Assembly (NCBI GenBank): GCA_014384345.1 | Contig: JACNGB010000026.1 | Location: 1-61,170 of the forward strand | Length of the DNA: 61,170 bases | Origin: Candidatus Thioglobus pontius | GTDB lineage: Bacteria > Pseudomonadota > Gammaproteobacteria > PS1 > Pseudothioglobaceae | Direction of reading: 5' to 3' | In this document: positions 18,307 through 27,706 of the stretch, piece by piece | Numbering within the stretch: position 1 is the stretch's first letter | How the letters are laid out: every line of letters begins with the position of its first letter | The notes under the pieces: model-generated | Database searches by the model: none | Told to the model about the DNA's origin: nothing | What the model saw: the letters and a program-made list of their open reading frames with translations, nothing else | Translations under genes and position numbers: made by a program

Positions 18307-19136
18307 ATAATTATTAATTCAGTTTCCAAGTTAATATTAAACTTGGATTTTACGGTTTGTTGAATGTGAGTAATGAGGTTTTCAATATCACTGGCCGTTG
18401 CTTTGTTTTGATTAATGATGAAATTAGCATGCTTGTTAGAAACACAAGCGCCACCAACACAATGTCCTTTAAGATTTGCTAGTTCAATGAGCTCTGCGGC
18501 ATATTGACCAGGTGGATTTTTAAACACACTGCCACAGCTAGGTAAGCCAATCGGTTGCGAGGCGTTTCTTTTGAGTAGCAATTGTTTAACATCTTGATCA
18601 GATTTTTCAGTGTTAAAAGCCAGTTTGGCGGCGACAAAAAATTCATCAGCGTGTTTTGGTGTTACTTGTCGGTAGCTAATGTTGAATTCATCAACCGAGC
18701 GCCAAAATACTTCACCAGATGAATTCATGGTTTGCACTTGCACAACGTATTGCCAAAATTCTGATCCAAAAGCACCAGCATTCATGGCTAATGCGCCACC
18801 AACAGTGCCTGGAATTGCGCTTAAAAACTCTCCACCATATTGATGTTGAGAGTGAATAAAGCGCGATAGTTTGGCTAATGTTGTGCCCGCACTAACGCTA
18901 ATAGTGGAATGGTTAATTGATAGAGCGTTGAGCTGAGTAAGCTTAACAACAACCCCATTAAAGCCTTGATCACGAATGAGTAGATTACTACCCAGGCCAA
19001 CAAAAACAACAGCTTGTGTATTGGTGGATAAAAAATCAGCTAATGCTTGAATGCTATTTGGTGTGAAAAAATCTTGAGCAAGTCCACCGCTACGCAAAGA
19101 GCAGTGTGAGGCCATTGGTTCATTATGCTTTAACAC
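18303..19136 (-). CDS. murB: UDP-N-acetylenolpyruvoylglucosamine reductase
   Basis: FAD enzyme completing UDP-MurNAc synthesis. The FAD-binding segment VGLGSNLLIRDQGFNGVV, SAIPGTVGGALAMNAGAFG, and the catalytic-serine segment LPSCGSVFKNPPG identify it. At 277 residues it is of the short (type II-like) class. The start is GTG, preceding the LKHNEPMASHCSLRSGG block that MurB proteins keep. Part of the murC-murB-ddl-ftsQ run. Confidence 0.92.
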   Translation of the reverse strand: MLKHNEPMASHCSLRSGGLAQDFFTPNSIQALADFLSTNTQAVVFVGLGSNLLIRDQGFNGVVVKLTQLNALSINHSTISVSAGTTLAKLSRFIHSQHQYGGEFLSAIPGTVGGALAMNAGAFGSEFWQYVVQVQTMNSSGEVFWRSVDEFNISYRQVTPKHADEFFVAAKLAFNTEKSDQDVKQLLLKRNASQPIGLPSCGSVFKNPPGQYAAELIELANLKGHCVGGACVSNKHANFIINQNKATASDIENLITHIQQTVKSKFNINLETELIII

Positions 19137-19144
19137 AGTTTGAT

Positions 19145-20566
19145 TTAGTTGTAATGCGCTTTTAGCAAGCTGGGCAGGGTGTGAATATCACCTGCACCCA
19201 GGGTAAGCAATACATCGTTTTGACCGATAACATTAGGCAAAACGTCAATCACCTCTTGAGTTTCTTTAATAACAACTGGCTCAAGAGAGGAGCGTAAGCG
19301 AATTGCTTCTGCCAACGTTGAACTGCTAATGTGAGCAATAGGCTGCTCACTAGCGGGATAAATATCTAATAAAATCAGGCCGTCTGCATCAGACAAGCTG
19401 CGCGCAAAGTCATCAAATAAATCTCTGGTTCTGGAATAGCGATGTGGCTGGAAAATAACCACTAAGCGTTTATCAGGATAGGTGTTTTTTAATGAGTTAA
19501 AAATTGCGTTAATTTCAACAGGATGGTGGCCATAATCATCAAACAGATTAACGGCCTGATGGTTGATGGTTAATTGTTGATGGTAGTCCAGCCTTCGGGC
19601 AACACCAGTAAAATCACTCAAAGCAGATTGAATAATGTCAACCTCAATTTCAAGCTCACAACAAATGCCAATAGCAGCCAATGTATTTAGAATATTGTGT
19701 TGGCCAATTAAGTTTAGCTGGACTGAAAAAGGCTGTTTGTAAAATGCTTTGCTGTGAGTACATGTTACGTCGAAATGCATTTGCATGCCAACTTGGGTGA
19801 TGTTAGTTGCGCGTATGTCAGCATTTGAGCTAATACCGTAGCTGACTACGCTGCGATGAATGTCATTGATAATCGCGCCGACGCCATCGTCGTCTGAGCA
19901 AACAAGGCAGGTGCCGTAAAAAGGTAGGTTTGAAGTAAAACTAACAAAAGCGTCTTTTAGTTGCTGAAAATCGTTGTTGTAGGTCGCCATATGATCTTCA
20001 TCAATATTGGTGATTACGCTAAGCATGGGTTGCAAGTGTAAGAAAGAACCATCTGATTCGTCTGCCTCGGCAATTAGATAGTCGCTTTCGCCTAATTTTG
20101 CATTAATGCCACTAGAGTTTAAAATGCCACCAATGATATAAGTAGGATCTAATTGCGCACGATTTAAAATATGAGTAATAATGCTGGTTGTTGTAGTCTT
20201 TCCATGTGTTCCTGCCACTGCAATACCAAATCGAAAGCGCATAATCTCTGCCAGCATTTCTGCTCTAGGTACAATTGGAATGTGTTGTTGTTGTGCTGCA
20301 ACTAGCTCAACATTCAATGGATCAATAGCACTAGAAACAACCACAGCTTGAGCATTACTAATCTGATCTTCACGGTGTTGATAATGAATTTGACAACCCA
20401 TGCTTTCCAAACGTTCGGTGATCTTATTTTTAGCAATATCAGAGCCAGAAATTTGATAGCCTAAATTATGAAGCACCTCGGCAATGCCGCTCATGCCAGA
20501 GCCGCCAATACCAATAAAATGAATTTTACTAATTTTAGATTTGGAAACTTGTCTTAAATCTTTCAT
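19145..20566 (-). CDS. murC: UDP-N-acetylmuramate--L-alanine ligase
   Basis: First amino-acid-adding Mur ligase. GIGGSGMSGIAEVLHN near residue 20 and the P-loop AGTHGKTTTTS near 117 are diagnostic, followed by the central EADESDGSF and a C-terminal domain with DDYGHHPVEI. Length 473 is normal. It overlaps ispF by 4 nt, so isoprenoid and peptidoglycan genes appear translationally coupled. Confidence 0.94.
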   Translation of the reverse strand: MKDLRQVSKSKISKIHFIGIGGSGMSGIAEVLHNLGYQISGSDIAKNKITERLESMGCQIHYQHREDQISNAQAVVVSSAIDPLNVELVAAQQQHIPIVPRAEMLAEIMRFRFGIAVAGTHGKTTTTSIITHILNRAQLDPTYIIGGILNSSGINAKLGESDYLIAEADESDGSFLHLQPMLSVITNIDEDHMATYNNDFQQLKDAFVSFTSNLPFYGTCLVCSDDDGVGAIINDIHRSVVSYGISSNADIRATNITQVGMQMHFDVTCTHSKAFYKQPFSVQLNLIGQHNILNTLAAIGICCELEIEVDIIQSALSDFTGVARRLDYHQQLTINHQAVNLFDDYGHHPVEINAIFNSLKNTYPDKRLVVIFQPHRYSRTRDLFDDFARSLSDADGLILLDIYPASEQPIAHISSSTLAEAIRLRSSLEPVVIKETQEVIDVLPNVIGQNDVLLTLGAGDIHTLPSLLKAHYN

Positions 20567-21036
20567 GCTTGAATAGCGCTAACGATGCAAATTACCTGAA
20601 TTCCCTTGCCTTGTCCAAAAGCAGTGAGCCCTTCGCCCGTGGTGGCAGTGATGCCAACATCACTGGTTGTCAAGTTGAGTAGTTTTGCAATGTTGGTTTT
20701 TATTTGATCAATTTTGGGAGAAATTTTTGGCACTAAGCATTCAATAGAAATGGCGACATGCTGTATCTCGAGATTGTTCAGTTCGGTCAAAGCTAGTTTT
20801 AAATATTCCTTACTATCAGTTATACCTTGTTGGCATAGCTCGTCAGCTCGCGCGCCTAATATATTAACTCCGGTTAATGATGAGATGGCATTGGTGAGCG
20901 CATGTAGTAATACATCACCATCGCTATTGGCTCGTAAGCCTTGCTCATGATCAAAATCCACGCCAGCTAATAGTAATGGCTTATTATTAACTTCAAATGC
21001 ATGTGAGTCTTGTCCAAGGCCGGTTTTAAATTTCAT
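20563..21036 (-). CDS. ispF: 2-C-methyl-D-erythritol 2,4-cyclodiphosphate synthase
   Basis: Zinc enzyme of the MEP isoprenoid pathway. The metal-binding DSHAF motif near residue 10 (GLGQDSHAFE), the DGDVLLHALTNA block and TTGEGLTAFGQGKGIQV at the C-terminus match the family. It lies directly behind ispD with a 1-nt overlap, the usual ispDF arrangement. Confidence 0.93.
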   Translation of the reverse strand: MKFKTGLGQDSHAFEVNNKPLLLAGVDFDHEQGLRANSDGDVLLHALTNAISSLTGVNILGARADELCQQGITDSKEYLKLALTELNNLEIQHVAISIECLVPKISPKIDQIKTNIAKLLNLTTSDVGITATTGEGLTAFGQGKGIQVICIVSAIQA

Positions 21037-21740
21037 TAGTTGAGATTGGTTTTTAAATAAAAATTTGCAAGTAGCAAGTCTTCGGGCGTGGTTATTTTAA
21101 GATTTTGCTTAGAAGACTCAACTAGGAGTGATTGTAACCCAATGTGTTCCATGGCGCTAGCTTCATCGGTGATGCTAATGTTGTCGGCATCAGCCGTTAT
21201 TAATGCATTGAGCAGTGTACCAAATCGATACATTTGAGGTGTTTGCGCCTGCCAAAGGTTGCTTCGATCAACAGTACTTTTGGTTAAATTTTGCTCTCCC
21301 AGCTTGATGGTGTCAACCACTTTGGTCGCTAGTAGGCCGCCTATATCAGTCTGCGTTACCTGCTCAATTAATCGGTTAATGTCATGAGGGCTGACGCAAG
21401 GTCGTGCGCTATCATGAACCAGTACCCAGTCAGAGTCTTTAACATGAGGTTTTAAGTCAATTAGCGCATTGATAACAGAATGATGACGCTGCTCACCCCC
21501 TGTGGCGATTGCTAATAATTTTTCATGAGTGCTAAAGGGTGAGTGCTGAAATGACTGATCATTGGGTGCTAATGCAATAACGCAACCTTTGATACTTTTG
21601 ATTGCCAACAAAGTTTTTAGGGTTTGATCTAAGACACTTAAACCATTGTCAAGCGTTAGATATTGCTTGGCAATTCCTGCTTTCATACGCGATCCAACGC
21701 CACTAGCAGGTATAACAAGATAGCATTGATCAGTTGGCAT
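21036..21740 (-). CDS. ispD: 2-C-methyl-D-erythritol 4-phosphate cytidylyltransferase
   Basis: Transfers CMP to MEP in the MEP pathway. It has the nucleotide-binding N-terminus PASGVGSRMKAGIAKQY, the VLVHDSARPCV segment near residue 107 and the TDEASAMEH segment near 190. Length 234 is normal. It lies downstream of ftsB, the same ftsB-ispD-ispF order as E. coli. Confidence 0.93.
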   Translation of the reverse strand: MPTDQCYLVIPASGVGSRMKAGIAKQYLTLDNGLSVLDQTLKTLLAIKSIKGCVIALAPNDQSFQHSPFSTHEKLLAIATGGEQRHHSVINALIDLKPHVKDSDWVLVHDSARPCVSPHDINRLIEQVTQTDIGGLLATKVVDTIKLGEQNLTKSTVDRSNLWQAQTPQMYRFGTLLNALITADADNISITDEASAMEHIGLQSLLVESSKQNLKITTPEDLLLANFYLKTNLN

Positions 21741-21810
21741 AGGGTATGGTTGTTAAATAGAGTGAATTTTATTATACCCAAGCAATGAGTAAACTTAACT
21801 TAAGGAGTGT

Positions 21811-22170
21811 TTATTCTGGCGTAGAGGTGCTGATCTGATAGTATTGTTCGCCCGGTTTAATGAGTCCAAATTTTTGACGAGCTATTGATTCTAAAATTTC
21901 TAATTTTTGATCTGATTTTGCCGCTAGCTCAAGACGCAACTGTTGATTTTCAAGTGATAATTGTTGATTTTGAGAAATCTGCTGGTCTAAGGTGGATTGT
22001 TTGCTGTAAATGTCAAATGGAAAATTGTTACTAATAAAATTTTGACGAATCAAACTAACCAAGACAACAATCAGAATAATGCTAATCCAATAGCGATAAA
22101 AAAAGCCAAATAAACTATTTGGCTTTTGATAGCGCCGTTGAGTTTGGCGCAAATGTGGCTTGATTTTCAA
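21811..22170 (-). CDS. ftsB: Cell division protein FtsB
   Basis: A small bitopic protein with one membrane helix (about residues 28-43) followed by a periplasmic coiled coil rich in Gln, Leu and Asn, then the FGLIKPGEQYYQI tail seen in FtsB. It partners FtsL and FtsQ in the divisome; ftsQ is 4 kb away on the same strand. The start codon is TTG with no clear ribosome site, and it gives a longer basic N-terminus than usual. A second TTG seven codons in is possible. Confidence 0.85.
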   Translation of the reverse strand: MKIKPHLRQTQRRYQKPNSLFGFFYRYWISIILIVVLVSLIRQNFISNNFPFDIYSKQSTLDQQISQNQQLSLENQQLRLELAAKSDQKLEILESIARQKFGLIKPGEQYYQISTSTPE

Positions 22171-22188
22171 GCTGATAACTACAATGTT

Positions 22189-22428
22189 TTAGCCATCTGC
22201 AAGATTTTTACCGTCTTTAGCATCTTGTGAAAACATCCAGATAGCGCCACCAACAATGTAGATGACTGAAAAAATAACGGCCAGAGCAGCAATGTATTGA
22301 GCTGTACCTGAAATTATTTCGGTGTATGACAAAAGAATCAATGCTAGTGGCACAACAAGTGTTACTGCCAAAGTTCCAATCATTAAGATGTTTCCTCTTA
22401 CGCCGCTATTATCTACTGTTGCGCTCAT
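22189..22428 (-). CDS. Small two-helix membrane protein of unknown function
   Basis: A 79-residue protein with two predicted membrane helices (about 13-35 and 42-66) and a charged C-terminal tail (SQDAKDGKN). I do not recognise the family. A strong GGGAG ribosome site precedes the ATG, and TATAAT lies at 22461-22466 on the minus strand, so it is likely well expressed and heads its own transcript into ftsB. Confidence 0.65.
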   Translation of the reverse strand: MSATVDNSGVRGNILMIGTLAVTLVVPLALILLSYTEIISGTAQYIAALAVIFSVIYIVGGAIWMFSQDAKDGKNLADG

Positions 22429-22497
22429 GTTGTCTCCCTTGTATAAAATTAATTGAAATTATTATATCACAGATATTTTTTACTTTATTGATGTAAA

Positions 22498-22893
22498 TCA
22501 ATTTTTTACCAATAAAGTGTTGGATAGTTTATCGTGCCAGGTTAAATTATTTTTATCGAACAGTTGATAGATAAATCCTAATCCAAATACCGAAAATGAA
22601 ACCAGTCCTAGTGCAAATCTAATAAAGGCCTGTGAGTGGGTAATATTTTGTTGGTTGTGTTGGATCACTTGAAATTTCCAAGCCTTCATGCCAATTGTTT
22701 GCCTACCTTTTACCCAAGATAGTGCGAAGTATAAATACACAGTTGGTAGGGTGATCGTATATAAGAATGCATTACCAATATCACCGAAAATAGCAATAAC
22801 AATCATACCAACAAAAAATACCAATGAAAAAGCTAGAAAGGCGTCATAAACGATTGCGCCCAATCGGCGCAGCAAAGAAACATCAGATTTCAT
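22498..22893 (-). CDS. RDD family membrane protein
   Basis: A 131-residue protein with three hydrophobic helices. It has the RDD-domain pattern: LLRRLGAIVYDAFLAF near the start (conserved Arg and Asp), KGRQTIGMKAWKFQV in the middle, and WHDKLSNTLLV at the end. RDD proteins are mostly uncharacterised; some are thought to be antiporters. It overlaps the M23 peptidase end by 11 nt. Confidence 0.85.
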   Translation of the reverse strand: MKSDVSLLRRLGAIVYDAFLAFSLVFFVGMIVIAIFGDIGNAFLYTITLPTVYLYFALSWVKGRQTIGMKAWKFQVIQHNQQNITHSQAFIRFALGLVSFSVFGLGFIYQLFDKNNLTWHDKLSNTLLVKN

Positions 22894-23734
22894 GATTAAA
22901 TAATAAGTTAGGGTTGATGACAGTTTGATTTAGATAAACGCCAAAATGCAAGTGTGGTCCGGTGGCTCGACCAGTTTGACCGATGGTGCCAATAATTTCT
23001 CCCTGTGTGAGTAGTTGTCCTGGTTCGACCAAGCGTTTATCGAGATGAATATAGGCACTAATCAACCCTTGACCATGATCGATAAAAACAGCATTGCCAT
23101 TAAAAAAGAAGCTGTCACTGATAATTACTCGCCCAGCCGCTGCCGCTTTAATCTCAGTGCCGATATCACCTGCATAATCAACACCGGTGTGTGGTCGTCT
23201 AGCCTGACCATTGTAAAAACGTTTAAATCCAAAAGGACTGGTCATAACACCGTCAACAGGGCGAATAAGATTTGTATTGGATAGTTGTTCATTAGAAAAT
23301 GTTTGTCTGGCTTTAGATAAGATGGGGCGCTCTTGTTTGATTCTATCCATGTGAGCAAGATTTGGATTAACGTATTTTTTCTTTTTTCCAGTTAGGGTAA
23401 TGTGTTGTTCCTGGTAGCCATGATCAGAAATATCAAAATTTACATGGCGTTCAGAAAAATCCTTAATGGTAAGTTGTTTTTGACCAATTTTAGCTAAGAG
23501 TGGAATACCAACCAACGCTTGCCAGTGGGTATCGTTTATGTGTTGCACGTACACCGGAACTTTGCTGTAATAAGCGCTAGGATTGGCGTGATTAGTTTGA
23601 AAATCAATCACGGCAATACCACCTGGAATTGGCGTATTGGCCACGCTCAATATGGCCAGTGCATTAAAAGGAATGAGTAGTAGTAAATATTTAATGTGTT
23701 TCAATTTTTTCAACCTTGGTGACGATAACACCAT
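22883..23734 (-). CDS. M23 family murein endopeptidase
   Basis: A 283-residue exported peptidase with an N-terminal hydrophobic signal (KYLLLLIPFNALAILSVA) and a C-terminal LytM domain. All zinc and catalytic residues are present: PHTGVDYAG near residue 181 and GPHLHFG near 262. It should cut peptidoglycan cross-links in the periplasm. The start overlaps xseA by 44 nt, which is long; a TTG about 11 codons in is an alternative. Confidence 0.88.
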   Translation of the reverse strand: MVLSSPRLKKLKHIKYLLLLIPFNALAILSVANTPIPGGIAVIDFQTNHANPSAYYSKVPVYVQHINDTHWQALVGIPLLAKIGQKQLTIKDFSERHVNFDISDHGYQEQHITLTGKKKKYVNPNLAHMDRIKQERPILSKARQTFSNEQLSNTNLIRPVDGVMTSPFGFKRFYNGQARRPHTGVDYAGDIGTEIKAAAAGRVIISDSFFFNGNAVFIDHGQGLISAYIHLDKRLVEPGQLLTQGEIIGTIGQTGRATGPHLHFGVYLNQTVINPNLLFNHEI

Positions 23735-25091
23735 CTGTTAGTCGTGTGGTAATCAGCTGTTTAGGGCTTACTTGATTAACGGATGTTAACACGTTATTTT
23801 GTTCATTAGTGGTGATGCTGTAACCTCTAGACAAAGTGCTTAGTGGCGATAAGTGCCCCAAAGCATTAGCATGATTTGCTAAGCTGTTTTTATATTGGGA
23901 GATGTGTTGTTGTGTGGCCTGTATGAGTCGCTTATTTAGCTCAGAAAGTGCGTTAGAATTATGCTCAAGTAGCCGACTCATGTGCTGATTAAGCTGATTA
24001 GCCGATACTTTATTTAGGGTAATGGCTTGTTGAATACGCGCGCTAGGTGAATGCTGTTTTAATTTAGAAAATAGGGTGCTTAGCCGGGATTCAAGCTGGT
24101 TAGTTTTAAGTGTTGCGCTAGCATTTAATCGATAAGATAGATAATCTAATTGTTGAGAAAGTAAATTAATAATCTTGTCTGGAGTGACAATTCGCAGGCG
24201 TAATTGCTCAAGTTGTGCTTGCTGCTGCTGTTGGTATTGTGAGGTGTATTGTTGTAGCGTTTTGAAAGATTTCTCTAGTTGAGATAATAATTCCAATCGG
24301 TCAGGGGTGGCTAGCATGGCAGCCGCACTAGGTGTGGGTGCGCGTACATCAGAGACAAAATCCACCATGGTGGTATCAGTTTCGTGACCCACAGCACTAA
24401 TCACTGGCGTGTTAATGTTAACAATGGTTCGAGCTAATGACTCTTCATTGAAATTCCATAAGTCTTCTAGTGAGCCACCACCCCTGGCTAAAATAATAAC
24501 GTCGCATCGACTATCATGATCGGCTGCTAACAACGCTTGAATAATTTTTTCAGCTGCACCATCTCCTTGTACAGGTGTGTCAAATAATAAAATATCAGCA
24601 AACGGATAGCGTTTATGTAATACTCGGATAATATCTTGAATGACTGCACCTGTTGAGGATGAGACAACACCAATGGTTTGAACTTTTGTAGGAAGTGGTT
24701 TTTTGCGGGCTGGATCAAACAAGCCTTCAGCTGATAGTTTGTTTTTAAGTTGTTCAAAAGCTAAATTTAAATTACCCACACCGACTGGCTCAACATGCTG
24801 AATAATTAGTTGAAAATCACCCCTGGCTTCATACAAAGTTGGTGCAGCTCGCACCAAAACCTCCATGCCATTTTCAGGGGTAAATTTAATGTTGCGCTGA
24901 TTAAGCCTAAATAGGGCGCAACGAATTTGTCCTTTGTTATCTTTTAAAGAAAAATACCAATGCCCAGACGCAGGGCGGACTAGATTAGAAATCTCTCCTT
25001 GTAACCAACAAGTGGGGATATTGTTTTCAATGGTTTTATTGCACAGTGATAAAAAATCAGAGACCGTGTAAATTTCGTCCAAATTAAACAT
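23691..25091 (-). CDS. xseA: Exodeoxyribonuclease VII large subunit
   Basis: A 466-residue XseA with an N-terminal OB domain (CWLQGEISNL and SGHWYFSLKD), a catalytic core with GARGDFQL, GVVSSSTGAVIQDI, ARGGGSLEDLWNFNEE and VGHETDTTMVDFVSDVRAPT, and a Gln-rich coiled-coil C-terminal half. It degrades single-stranded DNA with XseB, which is not encoded nearby. Confidence 0.93.
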   Translation of the reverse strand: MFNLDEIYTVSDFLSLCNKTIENNIPTCWLQGEISNLVRPASGHWYFSLKDNKGQIRCALFRLNQRNIKFTPENGMEVLVRAAPTLYEARGDFQLIIQHVEPVGVGNLNLAFEQLKNKLSAEGLFDPARKKPLPTKVQTIGVVSSSTGAVIQDIIRVLHKRYPFADILLFDTPVQGDGAAEKIIQALLAADHDSRCDVIILARGGGSLEDLWNFNEESLARTIVNINTPVISAVGHETDTTMVDFVSDVRAPTPSAAAMLATPDRLELLSQLEKSFKTLQQYTSQYQQQQQAQLEQLRLRIVTPDKIINLLSQQLDYLSYRLNASATLKTNQLESRLSTLFSKLKQHSPSARIQQAITLNKVSANQLNQHMSRLLEHNSNALSELNKRLIQATQQHISQYKNSLANHANALGHLSPLSTLSRGYSITTNEQNNVLTSVNQVSPKQLITTRLTDGVIVTKVEKIETH

Positions 25092-25094
25092 GAC

Positions 25095-25583
25095 TTATTG
25101 CTTGAGTAGGGCGAACACTGCACCACTGCCACCATCTTTATCAGGGCATGAATTAAAAGCGATCACTTGTGGATGCTGATTCAGAAAACTAACCACTTGA
25201 GTTTTTAAAATACTCATGCCATTTTCACTGTGATAGCCTTTTCCGTGAATAATTTGGATAAATGGCTCATGCTGATGATGATACATAAATTGACTCATAG
25301 ACTCGCAAGCCTCAGTAACCGTTTGCCCATGAAGGTCTAGTGTTGCTGTGTAATCAATATCGCCACGCTTCATTTTTTTAATCAGTTTGGGAGAAAGACC
25401 GTTTTTTGCATAACTCACTATTTCTGAGCCGTTTAATCGAGCTTCGGTGATATAACTATAAGCTGTGAATGCAGGTAGGTTGACTTGATTGGTGGTGCGA
25501 GCACCAGCATCTTTATCAATCGGCGCATTGGCATCAATTGTGGATCTGAATAATTGTTTATCGTCTTCGTTGATTGATGTCAT
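25095..25583 (-). CDS. Smr-domain protein
   Basis: A 162-residue protein with a C-terminal Smr domain: TLDLHGQTVTEA near residue 80 and the IHGKGYHSENG loop near 112. The order resembles E. coli SmrA/SmrB, where Smr domains nick DNA or cleave mRNA at collided ribosomes; which applies here is unknown. It lies 3 nt upstream of xseA. Confidence 0.85.
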   Translation of the reverse strand: MTSINEDDKQLFRSTIDANAPIDKDAGARTTNQVNLPAFTAYSYITEARLNGSEIVSYAKNGLSPKLIKKMKRGDIDYTATLDLHGQTVTEACESMSQFMYHHQHEPFIQIIHGKGYHSENGMSILKTQVVSFLNQHPQVIAFNSCPDKDGGSGAVFALLKQ

Positions 25584-25591
25584 ACAGGTAT

Positions 25592-25618
25592 AAAAAAAGC
25601 CCTCAAAAGAGGGCTTTA
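25592..25618 (-). terminator. Intrinsic terminator of rpsT
   Basis: On the minus strand AAAGCCCTC and GAGGGCTTT form a 9-bp stem with a TTTT loop, ending in a run of T. It follows the rpsT stop by about 24 nt, just before the Smr gene. Confidence 0.92.
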
Positions 25619-25641
25619 TTATAGCAAACTAACTATTTAAA

Positions 25642-25902
25642 TTAGAGTGCTTTGATCTGTGTATTAAGACGAGACTTTTTTCTAGCTGCTTGGTTTTTAT
25701 TCATTAAACCTTTGCTAACTGCTTGGTCAATCATTTTTTGCATTGCACCAAAACCGCCTTGAGCTTCTTCTTTATTGCCAGCTTCTAATGCGTAAGTTAC
25801 CTTCTTGATAAATGTGCGAACTTTAGCGCGAATTTGTGAATTGTGCTTGTTGCGTTTTGTTGCTTGTCTTGCGCGTTTTTTTGAACCTGCTGAATTAGCC
25901 AT
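25642..25902 (-). CDS. rpsT: 30S ribosomal protein S20
   Basis: An 86-residue basic protein. ANSAGSKKRARQATKRNKHN at the N-terminus and MNKNQAARKKSRL at the C-terminus are S20 signatures. It is monocistronic, flanked by a 100-nt leader upstream and a strong terminator downstream. Confidence 0.96.
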   Translation of the reverse strand: MANSAGSKKRARQATKRNKHNSQIRAKVRTFIKKVTYALEAGNKEEAQGGFGAMQKMIDQAVSKGLMNKNQAARKKSRLNTQIKAL

Positions 25903-26001
25903 CTTGTTATTTGAGTGTTAAATATTTAAAGGCGTAATTATAAAGTCTTAGTGAGTAAAAGTCTAGTGGCAATTTAAAATTTAAATCACAATAGTTATTG
26001 G

Positions 26002-26628
26002 TTAATCTTCCACTAAATAAATGGGCTTATCAAGTGTATCAATCGCAGCTAGCATTTTGCGTTTGTTAACAATTAAATGCCAAGTTTTGCCACCTTGAGA
26101 TTTCCACAAAGACACAGCGCGTATACCCGATAGCAACAAAGCCCTAATATGATTAGCAGTACGTGTATTAGATAGATACGTCTGCTCTCCTTTAACCATA
26201 ATTCTTGGATTGAGTTCACCCAAGGTATTTTTATATAATTCACCTAATCTGGCAATAGAGTTGCCATGAGTAATTTCAAAAAAATCTTGTTTATTGAGTG
26301 CGTTAATTTCAGTGGTAATGGTGTCTAATAGTGCTGGATTCTTCATTAATTTTTTTTCAAGATTTATTAATGACAAGGCGTAGAAGACAACAGTTTGTAT
26401 AGACTTTGTTTGCTTACCTAGGGCAATTCTTAAAGCTTTCATGCCAATAGATAATTGAGACTGGGCATCAAACACCTCTTCAACTTTGGTGCTGGTTGAT
26501 AAGATGCTGGCTAAACTGGCACTAGAGCCTTTTGTGTCACAGCTGCCACTAGAGGCAAGTTGGTCGACTAATGTGGCACTTTGCAGAACACCAGCCAGTG
26601 CCAAAATTTGATTATTTAGGTTACTCAT
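26002..26628 (-). CDS. hflD: HflD homologue
   Basis: High-frequency-lysogenisation protein D family, a small helical protein usually encoded just after mnmA; its function is not well defined. Motifs such as [16 protein letters not shown] and [20 protein letters not shown] fit the family. The ATG at 26628 lies in ATGAGTAA overlapping the mnmA stop, so I prefer it to the longer track start. Confidence 0.88.
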   Translation of the reverse strand: MSNLNNQILALAGVLQSATLVDQLASSGSCDTKGSSASLASILSTSTKVEEVFDAQSQLSIGMKALRIALGKQTKSIQTVVFYALSLINLEKKLMKNPALLDTITTEINALNKQDFFEITHGNSIARLGELYKNTLGELNPRIMVKGEQTYLSNTRTANHIRALLLSGIRAVSLWKSQGGKTWHLIVNKRKMLAAIDTLDKPIYLVED

Positions 26629-27706
26629 TATTTCTTTGCTCGATAATTGCACCGCCTAAACAAATATCATCTTGATAAAAAACGATAGATTGCCCTGGTG
26701 TAATGGCTCTTTGTGGTTGATCAAAAATTACTTCAATTTGGTTATTTTTATGGATTATTTTACAATCCTGAGAAGCTTGTCGATAACGAATTTTAGCCTG
26801 GCAGATTAAGGGTAAGTTTGGTTTTTTATCAATCCAATGATTTTTTGAAGTGCTTAGTTTATTGTTATACAGCAAAGGGTGATCACCCTGAACAACTAAC
26901 AGTTCATTAGTATCAACACGTTTGTCAGCCACAAACCAGGGCTCTGGCGAATCACTGAATCCACCGCCAATCTCTAGGCCTTTTCGTTGGCCAATGGTAT
27001 AAAAAGCCAAGCCTTGATGTTGTTTGATAATTTGCCCATGCTCATCAACCATATTGCCAGGTTGGTTGGGTAGATAGGTTTGTAAAAATTCAGAAAAATT
27101 ACGCTCACCAATAAAACAAATTCCGGTTGAATCTTTTTTATCAGCTGTGATTAAACCATGCTCTGTAGCAATTTCTCGTACACGTGTTTTGCTAATTTCA
27201 CCCAGTGGAAATAAGCTTTTACTGAGCTGATATTGGCCAAGTAGATATAAGAAATAACTTTGGTCTTTGTTATCATCCAAGCCTGTTCTTAGTTGATAAA
27301 TATTGTTTTTCTGGGTGATTCTTGCATAGTGACCTGTGGCAATTTTATCTGCCCCTAGTGATAGCGCATAATCAAGAAATACCTTAAATTTTATTTTTTG
27401 ATTGCACAATACATCGGGATTAGGCGTTCTGCCTTTTTTGTGCTCTTGCAGAAAGTCTTCAAATACGTCATCCCAATAATCTGCTGAGAAATTTTTAGTA
27501 TGAAGTTTAACGCCGAGTTTGTCAGCTACCTTTTGCGCATCAGATAAGTCTTGCTCGGCGGTGCAGTAACCGTCTTTATCATCCTCATCCCAATTTTTCA
27601 TAAACAGAGCTTCTACCTCATAACCCTGTTCTAATAGCATGATTGTGGCAACTGATGAATCTACACCACCAGAAAGACCAACAATGATTTTCTCTTGCTT
27701 ATTCAA
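26621..27706 (-). CDS. mnmA: tRNA-specific 2-thiouridylase MnmA
   Basis: Thiolates U34 of Lys, Glu and Gln tRNAs. It has the PP-loop [13 protein letters not shown], the first active-site cysteine in [12 protein letters not shown] and the second in [12 protein letters not shown]. No ATG is available at the N-terminus. A TTG at 27706, overlapping the phoH stop, leaves the usual seven residues before the PP-loop; a second TTG at 27727 is possible. Operon miaB-phoH-mnmA-hflD. Confidence 0.93.
   Translation of the reverse strand: MNKQEKIIVGLSGGVDSSVATIMLLEQGYEVEALFMKNWDEDDKDGYCTAEQDLSDAQKVADKLGVKLHTKNFSADYWDDVFEDFLQEHKKGRTPNPDVLCNQKIKFKVFLDYALSLGADKIATGHYARITQKNNIYQLRTGLDDNKDQSYFLYLLGQYQLSKSLFPLGEISKTRVREIATEHGLITADKKDSTGICFIGERNFSEFLQTYLPNQPGNMVDEHGQIIKQHQGLAFYTIGQRKGLEIGGGFSDSPEPWFVADKRVDTNELLVVQGDHPLLYNNKLSTSKNHWIDKKPNLPLICQAKIRYRQASQDCKIIHKNNQIEVIFDQPQRAITPGQSIVFYQDDICLGGAIIEQRNNE

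Noticed and set aside
22441-22497. Strong sigma70 promoter for the 79-residue membrane protein
   Set aside because: TATAAT is present, but no acceptable -35 hexamer lies at 16-18 bp spacing, so I mention it only within that gene's entry.
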